NCBI GenBank assembly: GCA_022393335.1
Contig: JAJEKB010021049.1
Coordinates: 148,983-212,982, forward strand
Length of the DNA stretch: 64,000 nucleotides
Source: Macrotrachela quadricornifera
Lineage: Eukaryota; Rotifera; Eurotatoria; Philodinida; Philodinidae
Direction: 5' to 3'
Both the position numbers and the translations under genes were made by a program. Under the pieces are notes generated by a model that made no database searches, was not told where the DNA came from, and worked only from the letters and a program-made list of their open reading frames with translations. Within the stretch, counting starts at the first letter, position 1, and the number at the start of each line of letters is the position of its first letter. This document shows positions 46,658-59,984 of the stretch, piece by piece.

Positions 46658-48500
46658 TTAGAAAAGTAATCTGGTTTTGATTGAAGAAGGATTTGTACAG
46701 ATCTGACGAAAAGAACGTCGTTGGCTAATTATTAAACCAGTGGAAAAGAATTGTCTCTGTACTTCTGCTGATGTAACCGGAATAGAGAACAGACGACGAG
46801 CAAGTAATGTTAAACCAGAAAATTTAATTTGATGATCATACCAAAATGGTAATGGATTTGGTTGTTTATAAACATTTTCGATATTCATTCGTAAATATTT
46901 TTCAAATTCATCGTTTTTAGTTGTTGTTGGTGGTGGTGGTGTTAAATTAACATCACAATCATTATCATCGTCAGGGTCGGCAAATTGATTCTCCATAGAT
47001 TTGTGTTTTTTCTTCAAAGATTTAGAATTTGTTGTAAAACGTTGTTGATTTAATCCAAGTATATCATTTAATTGTTCCCGAATGTATATATGAGCGATAT
47101 TTTTTGAGTACTTGGTGGCAAATGTTAATTTTCTGTAAAGAGGATAAAGAACAGTTGTTGCAAGATGTTTTTCATCGAATGTAAATTTACATTTTAATAA
47201 TTGAGTAAGACGTTTACGAAAGAAGTTGGTGCCTGAAAAGAAAATAATAACAAATAGTATGTTATATTCTTTGTTCCACATCATCTTCATGACGATCATC
47301 AATAGAAATAATATTTCACTTTCTTCATCAGCATCAGTTCCATTTATATGATGTTCAAGTTTATTAATACAAATATAAGCCATATGTAAAGAGGGTCTAG
47401 TTCCTGTATGAATTAATATGAATACATTTTTAAATTCACTTAGTAAACGAATTAAATCTTTTAATGTATCAGTATTAATATTATTCAATTTAAAAAAATA
47501 TTCACTCTTTGATGATTTTGATATTATCGATCGTACATGTTCAACATGCTTAACCATCTAACTATACACTCTTGCTGTAATGCGACATCACCAAGTTCTT
47601 CTATATCTTTATTGTAATCTTTCTAAATGAAAGACATTTTTATAAAAAAAATCATTTCGTTGTGTTAGTTGTTGTACTCACTTATTTTATATGCTTGACA
47701 AGTTTTTTACATGTTGAGATTGTATTGAAAATTTCTTTTGGTTTTGATGCTAAATCTGATGATTCTCTTTACAAAAAAAGTGAAGTTTTTTTTGTTGATT
47801 TTGATAGAAACTCAACTTTAATATGTTATCTATACGATGTGCAAAGCAATAGATCACCGGGTATCCTAAATAAGACGAATTTTAATACTACGCAATAGAA
47901 GTATTTCAAACAACTCACCTTTCAAACCCTTTAATATATTTGAATCTCGGTCACTAGTGAACGATATCTAATAACTATCCATATATGATAATAAACCAAA
48001 ACTTTTCCATTTGTTTACGCATAGCCTAGAAACAAACTTTTGAAAATATTTTTCTTGCTTTTAGTCAATTTACTTACTTGTAATACAGATTCTTCCCTAC
48101 AAAATGAACCGTTAAATCTAAATAACTAATTTTTTTTTACATCATTTGCTCAAAGATCTGAACAGATTGAGAAAACACAAGCTTAAACTTGTTCAATTAA
48201 TATAGGCTGTATGAATGATCTGTAAGAATTAGCTAATCATTAAACATTATTAGAAATTGTTGTTGGTGCTACAAGTATATGTTCAATATCAATGGATCCA
48301 TGATATTTTTGACCTAAAAACATTAAAACAATCATTTGAATCTAAGCTGACTAAATAACTCACAAATATCAATAACTGTTTTAATCCTGGATCAGAAACA
48401 ATAGTAAATAAACGAATTGATGAACATATGTAGGCATCATATTCTTTTTTCGATATAGATTAGAAAAATTTGACATTCTGTAGCTTCGACGTTGGACCAG
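46658..48500 (-). pseudogene. Decayed hAT-superfamily transposase
   Basis: The open part, 47557-46658, ends in a hAT C-terminal dimerisation region: LPFWYDHQIKFSGLTLLARR followed by LFSIPVTSAEVQRQFFSTG and LIISQRRS. That matches the canonical W...A..LLSIPxSSAxxERxFSxxGxIxxxRR pattern. Upstream, in a different frame, the minus strand near 47600-47540 reads QQECIVRWLSMLNMYDR, like the TRWNSTYxML motif of hAT transposases, then a TAA and a frame change. Further upstream (about 48320-48240) YHGSIDIEHILVAPTTI is coherent but broken. The element is dead. It could be the source family for the hAT-like MITEs nearby, though no shared termini were established. Confidence 0.65.
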
Positions 48501-48730
48501 TTAACTAATGAATTGATATCGTCGTTTGTCAGATGATTTACTATTGAAAACGTATGCGAATATTATCTATTGTACAAATAGTTTAACAAAAACTATAATG
48601 CATGATAAACAGTTAATATTGAATACGAATAAAATATTGATGAAAACACTATATTCATTCATAAAGTGTAACACGATTGATTTACGCATCATATCTATAC
48701 CATTTATCAAAGAATAGATCTAAGGTATTT

Positions 48731-49372
48731 TAACTCGTGAGAGAACATTTCCAAGTGTCACATCTCTTTTGTGTCGAAAGTATGAGCATTGTGTAGATTC
48801 TAATGATCTATAAATACTCTGAAAAAATGTTGTAGTACCAGCTTATTAGTGCCGAGATATTGCATTTCTACGGTATTTTTGAAAGATGAATGCAGTGGTC
48901 CCTCTCAGAAACATCAGAAAAAACTAATTTTCGAATTTCGATTTAAAACTTTGTAGAGAGATAGATCTTAATGGGAATAGTTTATTATGAAAGTTTTGAA
49001 TCTTTCGATTTGGTTCTATCCTGAAATGTGAGCATCGAGTCTGCCCATATATGTGAGCGATTTTATCACAGCCGTATTTTGAAATAAGAACAATTAAAAT
49101 ATCTGAAACTTTCACAATAAACTACTCTCACTGAGACCTGTTTGTATGCAAAGTTTCATGTCAAAATTCATAACTCAGTTTCTCTCATGTCCTTTAGGGA
49201 AACTACGGCTTTGTGCTTAAAAATACCGTAAAAATGCGATATTTCGGCATCAATAAGCTAGCAGTACGAACTTTTTTCAGAGTATTTATAGATCATTAGG
49301 GCCTACATAATGTTCATACCCTCGACTTAAAAGCAATGTGATACTTGAGAATGTTCCCTCGTCAGTACTTTA
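48731..49372. mobile_element. About 640-bp MITE with roughly 140-bp terminal inverted repeats
   Basis: The left arm 48731-48880 and the reverse complement of 49218-49372 align along their length: TCTAATGATCTATAAATACT/CCTAATGATCTATAAATACT, GCTTATTAGTGCCGAGATAT/GCTTATTGATGCCGAAATAT and GAGAACATTTCCAAGTGTCA/GGGAACATTCTCAAGTATCA. The centre (48890-49190) is non-coding and is related to 56575-56840. No transposase is encoded. Confidence 0.8.
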
Positions 49373-51279
49373 TTAAATTTTTCTCACTAGAAATAGTACA
49401 ATTATAAGTAACACAAAGTTATTGAATCAGTAATGTATTTTTTGATTTCGTTTTTCTACCAAAACATTGTTTCTCACCAAATTTAGCATCTTTAACAGTT
49501 GGTGATAAACTGCAATAGTTTAATCTGATGGTCATACCGACATGTTTGCACATAAATTTTTTGAACAAATTCTGAACAGTTACATACTATCCAACCATTT
49601 CACTCTACCTACTGGTGATCTCACAGACCAAGCACTGAATACATCTTTTACATTGATCAATCTTGAGGGTGAGTGTGACAATGCTTGGATGTGGACTGGG
49701 GTGTGGGTGAGAGGATGAAGAAGAACACGAATGAGAAAGAGACACTCACGCTTTTCCAACTCCCAGAGCCTCAGTCAATTTTTTTTTCATCTACTTTATT
49801 TCTTTTTTGTACAATATGTATTTTCACTACATGGACATTCATTTGCAGTATCTGCTGATGAGAAACATAATCATGCACTTCAACCATATCCGTCCGCATA
49901 GTTGTTTTTAAAGCAAATTCGATATAGTAATGTTAGAGAGAGAGATTTACCTAATAGATGGCCACTGGTTCATGTCTTCCATTTTGAAAACATCAGCTTC
50001 ATTTACTTGAGGAAGTTAGGAAAAACCATAATACTTGGAAGAGAGCATGATAAGACGAAAAGATACCAGAGCTATCGCAAACGAAGGAGAATATTTGGAA
50101 AATATTTTGAAGAAAAGGAAAGGAAGAAGAAGATATGTATGAAAATAGTTTATGTAACATCTTGACTTACTAATACAACTGACATATATTTACTGAATAA
50201 AGGAATAATTACTGATATTTTACTATAAATACTGAACAAACTGTCAATTTATTAAGCAGACGATTAGTTAACTGAGTAAAGATTATAATTATTGAACATT
50301 AAATATTATACTGATAGTTTGATTTATTCACCGACAATTTGCATATAATATTGAGCAAATTCTACTGAGTGTTCACAAAAAAATGCTGAACATTTGTATT
50401 ATTTCCTTTTTTTATCTTGTACTGCATCAAAAAGAACGAGAAACAGAATCCACTTTGATCAAACTAAATTTGTATTATTAATTTATTTTCTTCGTTTGCA
50501 TTAACACTTCGATATTTTATTCTAATGATTTCTTATTATTATTTTGCACTAGAGTCATAATAACGATTAAATATAAGCTGGAATATTAAGAATAATTTTC
50601 GTTCACCAAGGCCAATAAGTGTTTCAGATTGAAGAGTTTATCAAGCCATCTAAAATATTTATGTAATTCTGTTCAAAATCTCAATTTAAAAAAAAAAAGA
50701 AAAAAATAAGAAAGTTTATTTTACAAACACGTTTTTCGATCGATAGAGTCTTGAATGAGAAAAATTGATTCGCTATTTAAATATTTCACTTCGTTCTCCT
50801 TGCTTTCTTCGTTATAGACAGGTATGTCAACAAAAAAAAAATAATAATAATCTATTTGTATTATTTATTTTTCACATAGACTCCTATGGCGACAATTCTA
50901 TCCTATCAGCGAAATGTCAAGGTAAATCCAACAGACTGAATCTTTACAAAAAAATTTGCACAACTGTACGTCCTTATAAATAAAAAAACCTTTTTTCATA
51001 CCGACTATTTTAAGTTTCATTTCATTCTGTAGTTGGATGAAACACTTCTATGACTATTGCTGTTATATGATTTTTAAAAAAGTATTCATATTGAAAAAAT
51101 GGTATTTTAACGATGAATCAACAATGGGATTTTTTTTCTGTTGACATATTTAAGAGAATCAGAATTCTTGTTGCAATAATTACAGCTGGCATTCACTTTT
51201 TTTTCGTTTACTGAATCAATTAAAAAACGTTAGATATTGCCCAACAATAGGCAGAATAAATTTCAAGTTATAAATTAAT
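49373..51279. other. Intergenic upstream of the TRPM gene, with degenerate repeats
   Basis: A G-rich GGGTGAGTGTGAC...GGTGTGGGTGAGAGGATG patch lies at 49667-49720. Around 50170-50400 the word ACTGA recurs roughly every 15-30 bp (TTACTGAATAAAG, ATACTGAACAAAC, AACTGAGTAAAG), a decayed simple repeat. No gene is seen. The promoter of the TRPM gene should lie at the right end but cannot be pinpointed. Confidence 0.4.
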
Positions 51280-54200
51280 ATGAAATCAAATATTACTTCA
51301 AATAGTTCAATAGAGTCAACGGGTGTAAGAAATAAATGGAAAATGTTAGTAAACAAGGCAATCGTCGAACAACGACTTATGGGTTCAACATGTCCAAATT
51401 ATTCTCAACAAATGACATCTGCAAATATGAATAAGAATGATATATGTGGTTGTGGTCATCCATTACATCAACATGTATCAGAGATCGAAAATGGGATGAG
51501 ATCAACATCCCAGTACCGTAGTTTCGTTAAAATGTTACCAGACAATTGTGGCAGTTTTGGAGACAATATTCGAGTATATAGTTCTATTATATCGACAGTT
51601 AAATAGATTTATCACAGATTTGACTTTATTTACCATTTAGTTCATTCGATGTTCTCCAGACTGGCCAAATACACATGAAAAACTTATTGAGTTAATTGGT
51701 GAAGATGCAAAAAAATTACCACAATTGATCGTTAGTTGTTTTGGTGGATCGCATTATTTTCGAATGTCTGACAAATTAGAAAAGGAATTTATAAATGGTA
51801 TAGGTCGAATAGCATTTACCAAAAGTATGTATATATAATTAAGCTTAACTAAAAATTTCTCATACTTATTGTTTTGAATATTGTAGATGTTTGGCTGTTA
51901 ACAACAGGTCTCACTAGTGGTGTATCAAAATTAATTGGACAGGCTGTTCATAGAGAAAAACTTTTAAATAATGATATTCTAAAGCCAACAATAATTGGAA
52001 TGACTAGTTGGGGCACATTAAAAGATAGAGTTCGTTATTTTCTTCAAGAACAAGTTGAGAATATATTGAAACTTTGTAATTTATTACCATAATATATTTC
52101 TTTTCTTTAAAAGGGAAACATAATACCTTTTGCTATTGGACAAATGTTCCATCCTCAACGGCGCCATCTATTAGATAATGATAAAAAAGATACACTTGAT
52201 GAACATCACACTCATTTTATTTTATTCGATATTGGTACTCCCAATAAGTATTTGAATGATAAGCCTCGTTTGAGTTTTGTTCAAGCAGCATGCAATAGAA
52301 AAGAAAAATGTTATGCTGTAACAATTATTGTCGATGGTGGATATTACACACCTGAGACGATATTGAATGAGTTGGAAGCGAAACGACCAATAGTCATTGT
52401 TTATGGTAGTGGTCGTATGGCCAATTTACTTGGAATGTTGCTTAGTGACACAACAAATGAGAGTGAAATTGAGTAAAAACAATATTTTCTCGTTCACTAT
52501 TGTTTTTTATATTTGAGATTTGTCTCAACAATATTTTTAGACGCGAAAAAATCAAGCAGTATCTTCAAAAATTTCTAGAAAATTCTTCTATGTCCGATCG
52601 TGATTATGCAAAATTGCTGGATGAAACAATTAATGCTATTCAACTTATTCTTAGACCAAAATATCGTAATTATTTAAGCGTATTTCATCTTGGAGATGAT
52701 ATTAGTCTAACTGATGCTATCTTTCGGGCTGTTTTTAATTCAAGACGTAATGAAGATAATTTTACTGGTGAGCTTTAAAATTATTAAATTTACTTTTTAA
52801 ATTTTATAAACATTTCAGATGCGTTGGAATTGTTAAGATTAGCCATTAGTTGGAATTGTCTTGACGAAGCACATGAAATATTCGAGCGTCCAACAACAGT
52901 AAATAATATTTCTTTTCGTCTCATAATAAAGAATATAACTCGATATATTCATATTTTGAATACCTCGTTATTTTCAATTTCTCTTAGGAACAAATGATGA
53001 GCACTAGTTTTAAGACAAATGTATCTATACAGATGCCTTCCTCAAACTTAAAAAAATTTGCGCTAGACGAATATAGGTCATAAAATATCATTTTTTAAAA
53101 ACTTATCTACAATCCATATTTGAGATGGGAGAATCTATTGCATTGATTACACATATGATTTTAAATTGGAATATCTCCCAAAGAGAACATATAAAAATAT
53201 ATCTCTATAAGTTTTAAAATATGCATAATTTATGGACTAGCAGTGACACTGATTATATGTGAGAAAATAAGAAAAGATACTCTTCTGAAGATTTGAACCA
53301 TGCACCCTTTTCTATTCACCCAAATGCCTTTAGCTAGTTTTACTAGATAGAATATCTAATCTCCGTTTATCATCATCAACATTAACAATTTTGAAAATGA
53401 TTTCTTTGAATTAATGTAGCTTTTAAACTAAACACGAGAGATTCTTATAATTCTTCATGAGTTGTTTTCAAGAATGTATCTGAATAAATAAAATTTAGTG
53501 AAAATAAAAATAGCTGAGAATATACCTGATTATTGAAATCATAGAAAAAATAAGATAATGAAAAATAATTTTGTCAATCTACATTTCTTTCACATTAGGA
53601 CTATCGAAGGTATTTTCCAGAATTGTTTGAACAAGCATTACGAGAATGTCGAGCTACATTTGTCGATTATTTTTTACGTCAATATTATAATCCACTTCGT
53701 ACAAAGCTTTACAATCAGTTTATGGAGAATATGAGACATGTACCTGAAGAGGGTAAGTCTAACTCACTTAACGCTGATCTTCGCCTATCGTGTTATGACA
53801 TGTATGTTGATTTAGCACATCAAGCTATAACTACAACACAAAATGTGCCTGATGTAGATTTAAAAGACAAATGCACTGAATATGCTCTACAATTGATTAA
53901 AGATTTGTATGCCGATAACCCTAATAATAATACCGCTAAAGTAAGATAATTTCAAACTCATAGATTATCCTTGTAGGGTACACTTTGTCATATCATATTG
54001 TTTTGATAGTCGCGGGCAGTTCCAGACACGATAGAAGCTCTTGATGAAAATTATAAAATGGCCATTGGACATTATATTAACTCATTTTATTATCAAGAAA
54101 GGACATCTGATCGTCTTTATCGTGATTTGCGTCGGATCTTTACGTGTAATAGAAACCAGCAAGATCGTAAACGAAATATTAAGTCATATGATAAACAGGA

Positions 54201-57200
54201 AATGCTACGAGATCTCTTCCTATGGAGTGTTTACATGGGTCATAAAGATATTGCTTTTGTTCTTTTACTTCAACTTAAATTGAGAACTGGTGCAGCATTA
54301 CTTGCTGCTGCTATTGCTAAACATATATCATTATCAACGAACAGTCTTGATACACGTCAGAAATTTGCACAGCAAGCATCTGAATACGAAGATTACGCAA
54401 CAGAATGCATCGAAACGTGTCATAAACGTAACGAAGAACGCGCTTGGTATTTACTATTGCTTCCACGACCGTTGTATGGTGATGTAACATACATGCAAGT
54501 AAGTCCAACTAACTATTCTTAGAACTTTTTATTTTTATTTTATTTATATAAATATTTCAAAAATTCAATTATAGATGGGAATTGCGTCAGGTATTACCAA
54601 ATTTGTTAACACCGATTGTTTCGAAAACGTCCTTACGGAACAATGGAAGGGTGAACTGGATATGAAAGCGAACGAACCAGTCATAAAAACAGGCGGATTT
54701 CTGATTACTATTTTTTCACTTGGTTTAACCGCACCTTTATTTTTTGAAGAATCTGTTACGGATATGTCCAATAGACCACAGGTACACATGAGCTCTTTAT
54801 CATACTTTTGTCTTATTAACACCTTTTTACTATATTATATAGGACTATAACAATGATCAAACTCCAATCACGCTCAATCCTGCGTATGTACTTCATTTTT
54901 ATTACGGAGTAACTAGGAAGGAAAATAGCTATTGCTAGTTTAGTAATTGATGATATTGTGCAGAAAGAATGCATATACAAAGAAACAGAAAAATGATGAT
55001 TGTAGAACTCTAAAGACAGATTCATTCTGAAATGGAAAAAGTTACTTTTTTTTTTAGAGAGCTTCATGTGTTTCATAATCTGTGTAGATAAAAATCCTTT
55101 TTTATTTAGTAAGCTTTTTACGATAGAGAACTAAGTTTTTAAAAAGTCAGTCTAGAAAGATTTAGCAGCAGTTAGCATGCACATATTCAAAATTAGTATG
55201 ATCAAGGATTTATAGTCTAATGATTTTCTACTCGACAGCAGTCTAACAGTTAACAAGATATACTTGCTAGCACGTGATACAAACTGGTATGGTTTTTCAG
55301 AATGACTGCATAAGATCTTCATAAATAATGAAATCTTACACTAAAATTTAATACGGATTTTTCAGAGACTATCATTTTTCATATAATTTTATCTGATTAT
55401 TTGAGTTGAATATAGCTTTTCGAAGAGATTAAATAAAGCTCATATAAATCTTGAGATATTTAACATTAATATTATTTATTTTACCGCAAGATATCTTATA
55501 GATGCTAATATTAAGAAGAAAAAGAGTGTTGTTTCAAAACATTTCGTGCTACACTTTTTCAACAAATGACATAAAACATTAAGTATACCTTATTTTTGCT
55601 GATTTTCTTAATAAATACATAGTTTCTTCAAAAGAAATAATAAGTTTGATATTTTCTTATTTGACATTATTACTTAACATACTTGTAATTGGTAACCATT
55701 TTATTCTTAATTGCTTTTATAAAGTCAAGAAAAAATGATATTCTTACTTGAAGAACTTTTTCATTCGTCAGATACTATTATCAATAGAAAAACTAAATGG
55801 GATATAACGTCTAATTTTGGAACAGATTTCATCGTTTTATATTTAATTTTATTAATATATCAGCTATTTTTAAGTTGTATGCAACTAATAGACGGAAAAT
55901 TTTTCAGATTAAAACGAATTTCATCATTATTTATGCAATTAGAACATACTCGTAGGTCTCCTAGCCATTAAGAGTTTTTGATTGGGAGTGGAAAGTAGTT
56001 GAGAAATGGCCTTGGAACTTTGAACTAGAATTTTTTTAGTTTAGATCAAGTTTACATTATGAATATGTGAATAACTTGTCTAAACCATTATCAATATACA
56101 TTCAGTATGTTTCGAACATATTCACGTTATCATAGGAAGTGTTACATTAGAATTGAGAGCTACGCTTTTGATACCAACTAAAAATTTATCAACTTGAAAT
56201 TTTGAATTCATTTTTCTCGAACGCTAGAATCATGAAAATGAGCAAAAATATACTAGTTTCAGTACTTCTGAAAGTAACAATAAGTTTGATCAAAACTATA
56301 TTTAGTACTTGAAACCAAAAAGGGAAAAGAATGAACAACATTTCTTTTTGCAGTTCTACCACAAAATTCTTTTTTTAAGAAAGCAAATATGTTATACCAT
56401 TTGAGATGAATTTTAACAGAAAACAAAAATATATTATCAATGCAACAAAAGCTTTATCTAACGAGGAAATCTTCCCAAGTGATACTCTCTGTTTGGGCTC
56501 ATAGCGTAGGTAAAAGCCCTAAAAGGGTTTGTGTCCACAGTCTGTTGTCGTTGAGATATTGGAATATCTGACGACCGTAGTCTTCCTCAGGAACATCAGA
56601 AAGATTCATTCTAGAATTTCAACTTGAAACGTTGTATATAGAGAGGACTCAATGAGAGTGGATTAATGTAAAAGTTTCAGACCTAGTCCTTGTTTTAATC
56701 CTAAGATACGGCTATGAAAACCTAATGTCACTGACAGAGGCAAGTTTTGGTGTTCGTATTTGTGATTAAGAGCATTCAGCAAAGCTCAAACTTCCACAAT
56801 AAATTACTGCCATGAACTCTCTGTATACAAAGTTTAAACGAATATTTTTTTTTACTTTACCAAATCAATACAAAAAAAAGAAAAACTTCTTAGATTCACA
56901 TACTGTAGATATAATTAATTTCTGTTCATCTATCTTCATCAAAAATATCCGATTTTAGATAATGAGAAAAACTGATTTGTGCAGGGAAAAATTCTTTTTC
57001 TATTGATGACGATTTCTTGATGAACAATTAAATGAATATATATATAGCCTTTAATCTATTATTTTCATATGAACAGCTGATATACATGTATTTTAAGGAA
57101 TAAAGAACAAATTAAACAACACAAACTTGCAAGTTATTGGGAAATATTAATAAAATTTCACTCTACTCCGTTCGTGAAAATGACATATCATTTTGTAAGA

Positions 57201-59099
57201 ATGTTGTTTTTAATTTAATTTATTTAATGATATATTTATTTTCAGTTAATATATATATTTTTCCTACTTGCATTCAGTTATATGATGATGTTTCATATGA
57301 AATCAGTAGAACAAAAGATTCATTGGACACATATTTACGTAATTATAGCCGTTTCAACAATGTATATCGAAGGTGTACGCACGGTAAGTCAATTAAATTT
57401 ACGAAATACTTATTGTATCTAATATCAATTTAGTTACTTGTGGAATACAACAACCAAATGTTAGAACGATGGCGTTCAGTGAAGACACCAAGCTGGATTT
57501 TAGATGGCATTCCATATATTCTTTTTTACATTGGAATTGGTCTTTACTTTGGTTCATCAATAAATGACTCTTTGTTTCCTGCAGCAAGGTATACAAAAAT
57601 TATATTTTATTAATTTTGTAAAACTTATTAAGACTAGTGTTTGTTTAGAATTATCCTAGCTCTTGATCTCGAATTGTACTACCTTAAATCGTTGCGCTTT
57701 TTGAGGGCCTTCGAATTTTTTGGACCAAAATTAATTATGATTGGAAAAATGGTAAATAATAATATTTTATATTTTAATATGACAAATTGTAATTTAGATT
57801 CGTGTGTTACTGTCCTTTCTTTACATAATTTTTGTATGTGCAGTTGCTTATGGTGTTGTTTCAAGTTCGCTCACTATGTATGATACTTTGAAATTTACTG
57901 CTCAAAATATTTCAAAAGCAATTTTCTATCGACCTTATTGGTTTTTGTATGGATCTTTTGATGATGAAATAAGCAATCTAGAAGGTAAACTAGTTTACTA
58001 TTTTTAAAACAATAATCTTATATGTATATATGTTAATCTTTCTTTTTTTTTCAATAGAAATCATTTGGTCAAATGATTCCACAACGGGTCGCGTGGCAGA
58101 AGCAACTATTCAACATATTCTTTTGGCTTGTCATATGCTCTTTATAAATATTCTAATTTTAAGTTTACTTATTGCCGTCTTAGAGTAATTCATATACAAA
58201 AAATTTCTATATCAATCACAATGAAGAGTATTTTGTATTTCTTTTCATATTTTAAATCAAAAAATTCTAAACTAAAGTACATATTCAATTTTATTTTCTT
58301 AGATCTTTCTTGAGCTTTCACGAATGTAAAATACAAAAATCAAAGAAATTAGAGAGATGTTCAACTCAAATTTCGCTTTTCTTCTTCTTCTGATCCATTA
58401 AATCATGAGTAATTTGATCTTTTATGTAGATCTTCGATCGAAGAAGTTCAATCAGATAGTAAATTTCTTTGGCACAATCAACGATATAAATTAGTTCGAG
58501 AATATCTTGAAAAGCCAATGTTTGCTTATCCACCTCTTTCAATACTCGCATATATTGTTTTATTAATCAATTTAATTCGTGGAAAAAAAAGAATTTTTAC
58601 AACGCTAAGTAAATAATACTGATATGATTTAAAAAAGAGAAAAGAATCAAAATTTTCTTTTATAATTTTATTTATTTATAGAGCTGCAAACTGAAGATGA
58701 ACAATATATCAATATGTTAATTGATTTTGAGAATGAAGCTACATATGCACATGCTCGTACAATTGTAGAAAAAAACTATCGACCAATATTACGAACCGAT
58801 AAATCATTGTAATATTCAAAATTTTTATACATATTTTTATTGTATATTGCCATTTTATAATTGATATTCAGAGAAATTTTCAAAGTAGAAGATAAAATAA
58901 CTTCTCGAAGACCTTCGAAAATTAGTATATTCTTAAATGATGACTTCATCAATCAAGTATGTTTGAATGATATTTCTTTGTTTTTTTTGTTAATAAGTGT
59001 CTTTAATGTTTTTTTATTAATTAGCCAGAAATTATCAATAGCTCAAATATTAATAATAATAATTCAAATTTGTCTGATTTTATAAGTGAACACTTTTAA
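51280..59099 (+). CDS. TRPM-family cation channel, 20 exons
   Basis: Tetrameric non-selective cation channel of the melastatin branch. Exons: 51280-51573, 51641-51824, 51887-52053, 52114-52472, 52541-52767, 52819-52898, 53599-53940, 54010-54498, 54575-54781, 54843-54883, 57098-57194, 57246-57383, 57434-57588, 57649-57751, 57798-57984, 58058-58184, 58430-58608, 58682-58808, 58872-58956, 59025-59099. They sum to 3,663 nt (1,220 aa). The N-terminal SLOG/homology region includes LPQLIVSCFGGSHYF, LDEHHTHFILFDIGTPNKY and RPIVIVYGSGRMANLL. S1 is LIYIFFLLAFSYMMMF (about 830). S4 lies before GPKLIMIGKM. The pore region is IFYRPYWFLYGSFDDEI (1003-1019), S6 INILILSLLIAVLE, and the TRP-helix FLWHNQRYKLVREYLEKP. 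No kinase or Nudix domain follows, so it is TRPM4/5/8-like in layout. The filter appears about one residue shorter than the usual YGEVFADEI. Exons 1/2 and 3/4 use weak donors. Confidence 0.9.
56470..56840. mobile_element. Diverged partial copy of the 48731-49372 MITE in TRPM intron 10
   Basis: AGGAACATCAGAAAGATTCA (56588) corresponds to AGAAACATCAGAAAAAACTA (48907). It is followed in both places by GAATTTC..TT.AAAC.TTGTA and AAAGTTT. CAATAAATTACTGCCATGA matches CAATAAACTACTCTCACTGA near 49120. The terminal arms of the other copy are not evident here. It lies in the 54884-57097 intron. Confidence 0.55.
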
Positions 59100-59279
59100 T
59101 AAACAAAACAATCTTATGATATACAGTTTTTTTTGTCAGTAAAATATTGTTTTTTTTTTTCTGCTGCGTTTAATATAAACGTAAATATAATATTACTAAA
59201 ATATTTTTATACTAATACAGAGTTTTTGTTTCATTTTCTGCTTCATATATACCTAATTTTTCACATTGTTAAATTAATA

Positions 59280-59975
59280 AAATCAATAAAGTGAATGATT
59301 AATCTTGATAATACATTTATTGTCAAATTGAACAAACTTGATATAGTTGTTGTGTTTGTTGTTTTCCAAGCGTATACACATTCTAGTGATTATGATAAAA
59401 GTGAAATTTCGTAGGAAATTTAATATTGTCTTCATAATAAGTTCTATCACTTTATTTTTCATCATATCTTTCCGTTTTTTTTTGGACATTAACACATTCA
59501 ACACAATTTGTATCGATTGATTACGATGTGACCTTCTAGTGACTAACTCTACCATCAATGCATATTCAAAACTTTTTAATCATACTGTTAGGTAGTTCTC
59601 AGTTCTTTATTTATCCCCTGAAAGAATCAGCTTTACAATTTCTATAATACACTTGACATTCTATAAAGTAGAAATTCAATCGGATTTACTAAATGAATCA
59701 TCCTCAAAAACACTTTGGTTTGTAAAATTATTTAAATAATAATTCCTATACAATTATTGTACTACTGAAGTCCACAAGATAGTCAATAGTTTTGAATAGT
59801 CATTATCTGAAACGTATAACTAGATTTAGTTTTCAAATCTAGAAGTTAATTAGCTGTTAATACTAAATAAATGTTTTTTGTGAAAGTATATGATTTTAGT
59901 AATATATCTATTTTCTATAAAATGCTCAAAATATGAAATTCAATTGAATTACTTAACTATTTTCAGTCAAATATT
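59280..59975. other. Intergenic after TRPM, nothing recognised
   Basis: Candidate AATAAA signals lie at 59098-59103 (overlapping the TRPM stop) and near 59277-59290. The rest is AT-rich with no gene. Confidence 0.5.
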
Positions 59976-59984
59976 GCTATATGG

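Noticed and set aside
55735..55971. Open frame in the large TRPM intron with hydrophobic residues, considered as the exon before S1
   Set aside because: The exon at 57098-57194 joins the 54883 donor in phase and matches the TRPM pre-S1 pattern (FHSTPFVKMTYHF), so this frame is intronic chance.
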